Program-made: the position numbers and the translations under genes
Assembly (NCBI RefSeq): GCF_030848805.1
Contig: NC_092364.1
Coordinates: forward strand, 682,001 to 746,000
Origin: Temnothorax longispinosus
Taxonomy: Eukaryota; Arthropoda; Insecta; Hymenoptera; Formicidae
Direction of reading: 5' to 3'
DNA: 64,000 bases
Shown here: piece by piece, positions 62,009 through 64,000 of the stretch
How positions within the stretch are numbered: the first letter of the stretch is position 1
How the letters are laid out: every line of letters begins with the position of its first letter
Notes under the pieces: generated by a model
Database searches by the model: none
Told to the model about the DNA's origin: nothing
What the model saw: only the letters and a program-made list of their open reading frames with translations

Positions 62009-62048
62009 CGGCCGATGCGCAACAGCGGAGTTGTAATTCTGCGTTGAT
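62009..62048 (-). CDS. Micro-exon 2 of the repeat-encoded gene (putative)
   Basis: On the minus strand a TTTTGTTACAG acceptor, a 40-base open stretch encoding INAELQLRCCASA, and a GTGAGT donor follow the mini-exon at 62.4-62.5 kb. Phase 0 entry matches the upstream exon's exit. The same acceptor and donor positions are recognisable in the decayed copy at about 5.0 kb. No domain can be named. Confidence 0.35.
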
Positions 62049-62438
62049 CTGTAACAAAAGAAATATTTTTATATTAAAGCTACGTCCAAGATAATCGACA
62101 GTAAATAATTATCGAAGTAAATAATTATTGCCCGTTTTTAAAACATTATTTTAACAAATATCTGATTTTAAAATGTAAAAAACAATCGCGGCCGCCGGCG
62201 CCGGCGCCGCAATAAGCGGCTGGATATTTCCGTGCTAACTAGTTCGCATAATTCATCCGCGAAAAATTGTACAAATAATATTGCGACCGTACGAATAAGA
62301 GAGAGACGCAACGTTCGCGACGTAATATCTCGCATATGCCGGAGATCAGTCTCGAACCGAAATTGCACCGTAGTTAAAAACCACGAAAGTGGCGGAGTCG
62401 GCAAAATATAATATATAAGAAAATTAACAACTACTCAC

Positions 62439-62522
62439 CCCACGGTTGCTCCGCCGTCGCCCGATGCCTCCCAGGCCCCGTTCTCCTCTCCTAGATCGTC
62501 CTCCGTTACTCCGTTGGTCCAT
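62439..62522 (-). CDS. Arg/Gly-rich first exon of an uncharacterised repeat-encoded gene
   Basis: ATG at 62,522 (minus strand) opens 28 codons ending exactly at GGG|GTGAGT. Nine of 28 residues are arginine and eight glycine (start MDQRSNGGRSRRGERGLGG), an RGG-like, nucleic-acid-binding style N-terminus. The same ATGGACCAACG start occurs on the plus strand at 63,990 in the inverted arm. I infer the first coding exon of a transposable-element gene; the remaining exons are not identified and the protein family is unknown. Confidence 0.4.
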
Positions 62523-63089
62523 TGTCGCACTCACTCACAACGCGACGACGTTCACCAGCGAAAATCGACGATATCGTCTCTTCTTATGATCGCGCGACAC
62601 TAAAGGCACACGGCACTCCCGGTATTAATCTCGCGACGCGGTAACTAATTACGTCGCGGTCGAAGAAACTACGAACGAAACTATACGATCCGCTTGACGC
62701 CGCGCCGCACCGTGACATCCCGCGATTCCCGCGCGCAGGTAGACACGACAAGTGAAGCGAAGGTGGCGGAGAGAATTTCGTAAATCGCGCACGGCCAACT
62801 TCACTCGCCGGAGCAACTGTCTCGAGAACGCGATTACGCGATTACGCGACTTTGATTAACTACGGATTATCCTCGAAGCACATGAATTAAATGAACTTTC
62901 GATATATGTATCACAGTTTTTCGCAAGCTAAACAATCGGACCCGGCGACTCGTGTATTTACTCCGCGATATGGGAACGGGAACTGGAGCGAGGGGCGCGG
63001 GGCGCGGGAGTAACGACACGTCTGACGTCAGAACAGGTCACGGGCGTCGCGGTAAACATGAGTAGTGGGGATAGAGTGGGGGTAAGGTG
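62439..63089 (-). repeat. Left arm of a large CpG-rich inverted duplication
   Basis: Pairs with 63,165-64,000 on the opposite strand. Shared blocks in mirrored order include CACTCACAACGCGACGACGT, GATCGCGCGACACTAAAGGC, GGTATTAATCTCGCGACGCG, GCAGGTAGAC, CACGGCCAACTTCACTCG and ACATGAGTAGTGGGGATAGA. A CRE-like TGACGTCA lies at 63,023-63,030. The CpG content is far above the surrounding AT-rich intron. Confidence 0.8.
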
Positions 63090-63508
63090 AATACACACGG
63101 TGCGCGGTCGCCGCCTCGCCGCGCCGCGGTCGGTTAGTTCGGTATGCCGGGTATGCGTATCGCATAAAGCCTACCCCTCTCTATCCCCACTGCTCATGTT
63201 ACCAAGGCGCCCGCGGCCCGTTCTGATTTCTGACGTCGTTGCTCGCTTACATCGCTTACATCGCTAATATTGATGTTATTTGTTGTTCAAAGTGCGAAAA
63301 GTACAGGTGTAGGAGGAGCAAGTAGCGCGAAGTAGCGTCCTCGCGACAGTCGCGACAATTCCTCTTGACGAGTGAAGTTGGCCGTGCCGATTTGCTAAAT
63401 TCCGCCATGTTAGATTCACTTGTCGCGTCTACCCGGTCTACCTGCGGGCTGCGGGACAGTGCGGGACGTGGGACGTCATCGTCACGGCCGTCACGTCACG
63501 GGCGACAA

Positions 63509-63989
63509 GCGGATCGTACCTATAGTTTTTCCGCCGTAATTCTTTCGTCGCTGTATAATTAAGGCTGCGTTCGCGCTTTGGGCGCTTTCGTGCCGAAAGC
63601 AATCAAAGCGAACGCAGCCTGAAGTGTAATCAAGTACGCGCCGCGTCCGTGTCGTGAGATTAATACCGGGGAGTGCCATGCCTTTTTAGTGTCGCGCGAT
63701 CATAAGAGACGATGTCGTCGATTTTCGCTCGTCAACGTCGTCTCCATGTTATCGTCTATCTGCGGGACAATGGACATCGCGGCACGGGCCGACGTGGGCC
63801 GACGGGTGTCGAGCGGATCATACAGCTTCGTTCGCAGCTTCTTCGACCGCGACGTAATTAGTTACCGCGTCGCGAGATTAATACCGGGAGTGCCGTGTGC
63901 CTTTAGTGTCGCGCGATCATAAGAAGAGTCATCGACGATATCGTCGATTTTCGCTGGTGAACGTCGTCGCGTTGTGAGTGAGTGCGACA
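63509..63989 (+). repeat. Partial tandem duplication within the right arm
   Basis: Two units begin GCGGATCGTAC (63,509) and GCGGATCATAC (63,813). Both contain GAGATTAATACCGGG, GTGTCGCGCGATCATAAGA and GTCGATTTTCGCT before an ACAATGGAC start (63,770 and 63,990). The left arm has one unit only. Confidence 0.7.
63562..63620. mobile_element. 59-bp perfect hairpin insertion
   Basis: AGGCTGCGTTCGCGCTTTG and CAAAGCGAACGCAGCCT pair around a short loop. It is absent from unit 2 and from the left arm, so it inserted after the duplication or was lost elsewhere. Confidence 0.65.
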
Positions 63990-64000
63990 ATGGACCAACG

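Larger units (their letters stand above)
63165..64000 (+). repeat. Right arm of the inverted duplication (continues past the window)
   Basis: Inverse complement of the left arm, separated from it by a GC-rich loop of about 75 bases. It is longer because it carries a partial tandem duplication and a 59-bp insertion. At its end ATGGACCAACG (63,990-64,000) reopens the same mini-exon in the plus direction, so the arms are promoters arranged head-to-head. Confidence 0.8.

Noticed and set aside
1..64000. tRNA, rRNA or CRISPR-like loci
   Set aside because: No T-loop GGTTCGAATC-type motif with a matching acceptor stem, no rRNA-like stretch and no regularly spaced repeats were seen.

Overview
The window is eukaryotic genomic DNA from an insect. 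The evidence is AT-rich non-coding sequence, GT-AG introns, two recognisable multi-exon animal genes (a JHBP/takeout-family secreted protein and a family B1 G-protein-coupled receptor) and many small foldback transposable elements. A hymenopteran, probably an ant, is my best inference. A PTH-receptor-like family B1 receptor is, as I recall, absent from flies but present in Hymenoptera and beetles, and the repeat landscape would fit. No species-specific marker was seen.

Layout. Positions 1-2,070 show no recognisable gene. At 2,163-2,375 (+) lies a short gene for a secreted, cationic, proline-rich peptide of abaecin-like character, with its own poly(A) signal. Positions 4,513-7,138 look like one old DNA transposon with outward CAGGGTGTCC ends. 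It contains a decayed relative of the large element at the window's right end. A five-exon JHBP/takeout-family gene runs from 8,220 to 16,714 (+) and reads through without a break (304 codons). From 16,715 to about 25,740 no gene was found, only a 270-bp foldback element and simple repeats.

From about 25,742 onward the window is probably occupied by one long plus-strand gene, a parathyroid-hormone-receptor-like family B1 GPCR. Possible non-coding 5' exons lie at 25,742-25,842 and 31,802-31,945. The candidate start exon is 46,047-46,138, and supported coding exons are 53,980-54,073, 56,831-56,937, 57,504-57,662, 59,004-59,098 and 59,506-59,834. These give the six-cysteine hormone-binding domain and TM1 to the start of TM4; the rest must lie beyond 64,000. 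Its introns hold most of the mobile DNA: palindromes at 29.0-29.6, 36.96-37.1 and 41.7 kb, TTAA-flanked elements at 38.2 and 60.7-61.5 kb, and an inverted-repeat element at 47.5-48.5 kb.

The most unusual structure is at the right end (about 62.0-64.0 kb and beyond). It is a CpG-rich, head-to-head inverted duplication more than 1.4 kb long whose two arms each begin an ATG-initiated Arg/Gly-rich mini-exon pointing outward. The left copy has GT-AG splice signals leading to a 40-bp micro-exon. It looks like the promoter and first-exon part of an uncharacterised transposable element. The partial, degenerate copy at about 4.95-5.36 kb shows it is a repeat family.

All calls come from reading the sequence. 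No alignment, transcript or database search was possible.
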